Assembly (NCBI GenBank): GCA_037179385.1
Contig: CM074188.1
Coordinates: 19,175,318-19,239,317, forward strand
Source: Holothuria scabra
Taxonomy: Eukaryota; Echinodermata; Holothuroidea; Aspidochirotida; Holothuriidae
Direction: 5' to 3'
DNA length: 64,000 nt
Of this stretch, positions 54,001 through 60,000 are shown in pieces. The notes below the pieces were generated by a model. That model ran no database searches. It was not told the DNA's origin and saw nothing but the letters and a program-made list of their open reading frames with translations. Both the position numbers and the translations under genes were made by a program. How positions within the stretch are numbered: the stretch's first letter is position 1; each line of letters opens with the position of its first letter.

Positions 54001-57000
54001 AATCACTGCTAGATCTAACATGAAGATAAAATATTTATCTCCTGAAATATCATGCAAGATAACTTTTGAGGGAAATAGAAGGCAATTTGCAAGATTTAGC
54101 TTTTGTTTTGGAAAAAGTCTGGGCAGCCATGCTTTCCCCCTTTAACTTAACATACAGATGGCCTTTCAGATTAATGGACCTTATCCATTCAGATCTGGAT
54201 TAAAAGTCACGAGTATTGGTGTAGTAAGTTACACCATTACTTACAACAGCATGAGCATGTGAAAACTTACTTTACAAACCACACAGTACATTCCATCTTT
54301 CACAAAATAATGCAAACAAGGGTTCCTCTAACAATTCTATAAACACGGTGAAATTTTTTACAGACTGACGACTGCTAAGCAACAAGACAGAATGCTATAA
54401 AGGACTTCAATAACTAAGGCCAATGACTGTAAAGTTTCCATTTAAATTTTTGGTTTTTCATACTTCTTATAAGTGTGCACGCTGCATCATTCAATGTGAA
54501 TACATATTCGCTGGTAACATCCCTGTTAAAGTCTCATCGTTTGTAAAGTACTTAAGTGCTTGATTAGATCAGGGTTTTTCAGGGTCTTTCTAAGGATCAG
54601 GATCATGTCAGTAGTAAGTGTAAACCTGCCTTTTACCATCTCTGTAATATTAGACAGTGTGCTAAATTCCTACACAAGGCTCCTATGATTACACTTGTGA
54701 ATGTACTGGTTCATAGCTGTATCTACTGTTGCAATATTTTGTTAACTGGTATTCCAAAATGTGTGTTATACAAGATACAGCAAAAATTATGCTGTCAAAG
54801 TGGTTTCTAACAAGAACAGGTTATTGCTGAAGGAATTGCATTGGCTCCCATTGCTTTATAGGAACCGATTTAAGATCTTGCTTCTTCTTTAGAGCCCTAC
54901 ACAATATGGTATCTCTCTACCTTTCTAATATGTTCTCATTTAAGAAAACCAAATATGAGCTCAGGTCTGAGACCACTCTCAATCTGGTTGTTCCTAGATG
55001 TAGATCCACGTTTGGCGAGCATGTGCTAGCTGTCCAGGGCCCTAAGTTATAGAATGATCTGCCCCCTTCAGGTAAGTCAGCATGCTCCTCAGAACATTTT
55101 CAGTCCTTATGGAAAACTTACCTATTTAGCTGTACCTTTAATGGTATCCGATAAATCAACTTAGTCTTTTTTTTTTTTTTTCACTCCCATTTGTAAGGCA
55201 CATTAGAGTAATTATTTTAAATGATGCCCCACATAAATTTCATAAACTTGAACATATAACCCTATAAGGTGTATCTCCATGTACATATTTTGTTGCGAGT
55301 TGCATTAAATACTTTCATCACTGATGACATTACTGATGTATTAGTACAAGAAAAAAGGCGGGAATTTCCAGGTGGTAAACATCATCCTGGTGTGTTTCAT
55401 GCTACTGTCTTTGTAGGCCAATTTAACCCACACACTGCTAAGTTTAGGATATAAGTTTGAGATACAATATGTGACTTCAGATATAAATCAGAATGTCAGC
55501 TGCAAAGGTTAAATAAATCAGCTGATTTAGTCAATCAACTCTTGACAAATCTGTTAATCACATAATGTGCAAGATACCTCTATCTGAGAACCCTTCCAGT
55601 AGTAGAGTTCCATTGAAGACTGTATCCTGTAAGGTCTCCACAATAGATCTGCTTGTTTCAAGTGATGCATTTAACTGAGACATATTGTTGAATAAGAATG
55701 AGGATAGTTCCATTGTTGCATTTGCAGTCTCATGGCCTGTCATGATGACATCATTGATACCAGATTCTGATCACAAGCAAAAGAAAAAAAAGATTCATTA
55801 CTTAGGTACAAATGACTCTTCATCATTACTTTTGAAGAAGATTAGGTTAGTTCAGGTTAGGTTAGATAGAATTTTACGGTCCAGTTTCTACCCAATTGGT
55901 TTAAGTCTGGTCGGCCACGGCCTTTTTCCAGTTGTGGCTCACTGGCTTGTTTTCCCTACTCCATTGCTTATGCTGAGCAACAAGCACAATAGCAGTAGGT
56001 TCCATTTTTAAAGTCTTCGGTATGACCAGGCCAGGACTCGAACTCTCAATCTCTCATAAATAAGATTGCAACATTGCAACATTTTTCATGTCTGAAAGTA
56101 AAATTAAACATGTGGCTTCAGTGATATACAAATCAGCTCATGAGGAACAATCAAAATTCAATACATGCATTTTGTACCAGCCACAAGATTGTGTCCAGTC
56201 TCTGACCCATCCCTCCCCCCTTCCCTCCCCCCTTCCCCACCCAGTCCCTTAGCACCGCCACCACCACCACCTTAACTCTCATCTTCCTATGAAACCTATA
56301 ACGGACCAAACACAACAGGAAAACTTTCTTGATGTGATGCAACAGCCCATGCATGCCTCTCTGCAACTGAGAAGACACACTTAGATCTTTGACATGTATA
56401 TGTGTTGCAAGAGTCAGATATTGCATTTACCTTCTTCTTCTTATGAACCAAATTAAAGAAGTTTCAAAAGTCTGCACCCATTGTGAACATCAGAGTCCAT
56501 TAAATGCATTCCATCTTAGAACAAGAGCAAGAAGTGACCACTGCAGCATGACAGATTCTTGTGATTTTAATGATATACATCTATGAGTAATGGCATTATG
56601 TGAAACTAACCCACATGTCATTTCCACCTCAAAATCCACAAGTAAGCCCATTTACAGGGTGATGCGCACTGTTTAACAAGGTGTTCCTTGATTGGTTGTT
56701 GCCACTGTATTGTATCGTTTGTATTTTTTGTTAGGGTTGAGGATTAGGGATTAGAGATTAGGGATTGGGACTACCATTAGCAAGTTAGGAAATTTCTTGT
56801 TTAGTGTGCATTGCCCCCATTTATCCACATTCTACCACACTCACCAGAAATGTGCTCTTGTAATCCCTCTACAGCAGACTCAAGATCCTGTCTGCTGTCA
56901 TCAACTGATTCCCACAGTTCTTTTGCTTGTTGGACAGTTTCACTGGCTTCTTGAAGAGCAACTTCCATTGCTATAAAGAAAATTCATGGTAAAATAGAGA

Positions 57001-60000
57001 TTGATCAGTTAGATTGTGAAAAAAAGGAATCTTCATCTTTAAGTGAAAATTTTATGAATACAACAAGTGTTTTAGTCAAGACCTGTCAGTTTGAGGCTGA
57101 GACTAGCCTCAAAGAGAGGCCTGGAACACTTGTTGTATGGATGCCTCCAGGTCAGAGATCTTCAGTTGGAGTCAGGTTTCTATTACAATAGTACTGTTCT
57201 CATGTCCTTTTTTTAATGCTTTACACTGTATCAAACACCTTTTCTCATCTGACAACATCTTTTAATCATAACTTTTGGCTGTCACTGCAATATTTGTGTC
57301 ACCAATTAAAAACTTGACACAAGTTAATGTAAAATGTAATCCCTATATAAAATTTAAAAGCATCATTTTCTGTCAAATACAGACATTTGCAAGGAGGACA
57401 AAAATATTACCCTGAGTGTTTGGTACTGAATCCTGAACTTGTAAAAGTAAATTTGAGCTAGCTGCTTCTAATTCACTTGCTTCTAATTCCAGGGTCATAA
57501 GGTCTCTAGTGTTGAGGTAGTCCTGTACTGTCTGTGACACTGATGAAGCATTCGCAGCCAGCTGTTGGGCCTGGTCAACCACTGATACCACCCTCTGATA
57601 CATCTGAATGGCTTGGTAAGCAGCTTGGTTCACAGCTAAAGCATTGCTTAATATACTGAAAAATAATCAAAATTGAAAACATTTGGGCACATCTTAAATC
57701 TATTTTGCAAGATGCTGCATGTTAGCTATGGTCTCTTGAACACATTTTTATTGAGACTGGATAGATGCGCACTGTTAAACAAGGTGTTTCTTGATTGGTT
57801 GTTGCCATTGTATTGTATCGATTGTATTCTTTGTTAGGGATTAGGCTATCGTTTGCCAGTAAGGAAATTTCTTGTTAAACAGTGCACATCGCCCCTTGAG
57901 ATATGGATTTAGATCGAGCTTAGGTTTTATAGCTCAGTTTCTAACCAACTGGTTTAAGTAGGGCTGGCAATAGACCTATTTCCAAATAGCAATTACAAAG
58001 GATTGTGGGATAGAGTTTTGGCATTTGTCATTTTTGTCAATGGCATTTTACTGTGGTTAAAATTGATGCACACTCAAAACTCTATCCCACAATTCATTGG
58101 AATTGCTATTTGGAAACAGGTCAATTACCTTTCTCCAGTTGGGGCTTACTGAATTGTGTTCTCTACCACATTGTTTAAGATGAGCCGTACAATGGCAGTA
58201 GGTTATATTTTCATTGGAAAAAAATCAAAGCTTTTATAGTCAAATGGATAAGGCAAGTAATATTTCAATAGCTTTGCAATAGGGTGAGGGTGAGGGTGAG
58301 GTAAGGTTGAAATATATTAAGTTTCATTTTATATTTCAACACCAACACCATAAGGGATCAAATTTTCCAACCCTTTTGTTTGCAATATAGGTTAGTGGTT
58401 GCAACTTCATTACTTCAATGTAGGAAAATATGAAAGGAGAACAACATCAAAGAGCTTAACCAGAAAGCCAAAAGAAGTAGTTATTCCTTCCTGCTGAAAT
58501 GTAAGTTGTCTGTTTTATTTTTTTTTAATTGGACTTCATACAATGCTGTCTTTACTATCTCTGGGTAGAGTGTATAAGATCTGCCCATCTAAATGAGGCT
58601 AATTTTACCAAAACTAAATCCAGCAGTCATCACTGAATCACTCACTAATGAATTTTCACTTACCTTTCTCTATTAGCAATGTTAAAAAATGAAATCTTCC
58701 TTGATCACCAAGGATAATCACTTATATTTCCACCACCTTTGACTTTGGACCAGATGTTGACAAATTGCGACATCATGAGGCAGACAGCAGGAAGTAGGCC
58801 TAGGTCCTATGGCCACCTGATGAAGTTTAAGTCAACTATAATTGCAGCAGTTAGGTGGATGGTCATACAAAGGCTGGCCTCACTGGGGGTGTGTTAAACA
58901 CTTGTTTAACTAATTTGAATTCTGTTCCAGTTGTGAAAAAGTGAAGGCTGCAAATAAATGCAACATTGTAGGGCAAGATCCTAGAGGCTGAGGGGCACAT
59001 GCCTCCTATTTTTGCAAAGATGATTTTATTATATCCTCATATTCATGAAAAAAGCTTTTCAGAAGAAATAGCAGTTACCACCCCCTTTACATATTCTTGG
59101 ACTTAGCACCACTTAAAAGCGGTATCATATTGCATGGTACCTTATCCCTGGCCAGCAACTTGCTTAATACATTAGTGCATCTAAAAAATTCATGTCGACT
59201 TTCCCTGTGTGCTTATACACAAATCCCGACAGCAAGTGATGGTCTGATTTCAGTCGGCCATAACTAAAGTCCATCACCTTTCAATCTTTCAACTTCTTTG
59301 CTAACCTGTATCATGGATGATTGTACACTAATTTGTATCTTCAATTCTTCAATTTCACTGAGCATTAGGGTTTGGATTTCAAGTAGACAATAAATGAAAC
59401 AATATAAGGCTGATGGACCCCCACTAATGGCTGCCTACAGTCAATAAACACAAGTGTTAATTGGATTCATCTATAGCCTTTTACATCACCTTGTGACCAA
59501 ACTGTGTACATTGTCACCATTATTTACACACAATGTGTAATGTGCTTGTAGTGTGATCTCTTTTGAGTCTTACATATACCATTCTGTGGTTCACTTAAAG
59601 TACAGATCAAGTGCATATACCCACACTGGAAATACCCATTAAACAGCTCCCTTTAAAGTAACCAAAAGCCCCTCAGAGGATAGACCTGGATAGGGGAAAT
59701 CATTCATAATTTATACACTTCCAACATTATTTTTGGCAATTTTGAAGATAATTTTACAATGCATCTAGGAGAAAATAGCATATCAAAATATTTTCAACTA
59801 GGGCCTAAAATGACATTTGCATGACCTTTGACATAGATTTTAACATCCACTTGAGGTCCTGTAAAAGACAATTAAAAACATCTAGTTTGGTAACTACCAG
59901 ATTTACGAGAGTAAAATAATACTATCACAAAGGCACTTCCTCTTTTTGACCTTCTATAATCCCAAATGACCTTTGACCTCCAAAAAGCAAATGGGATTAT

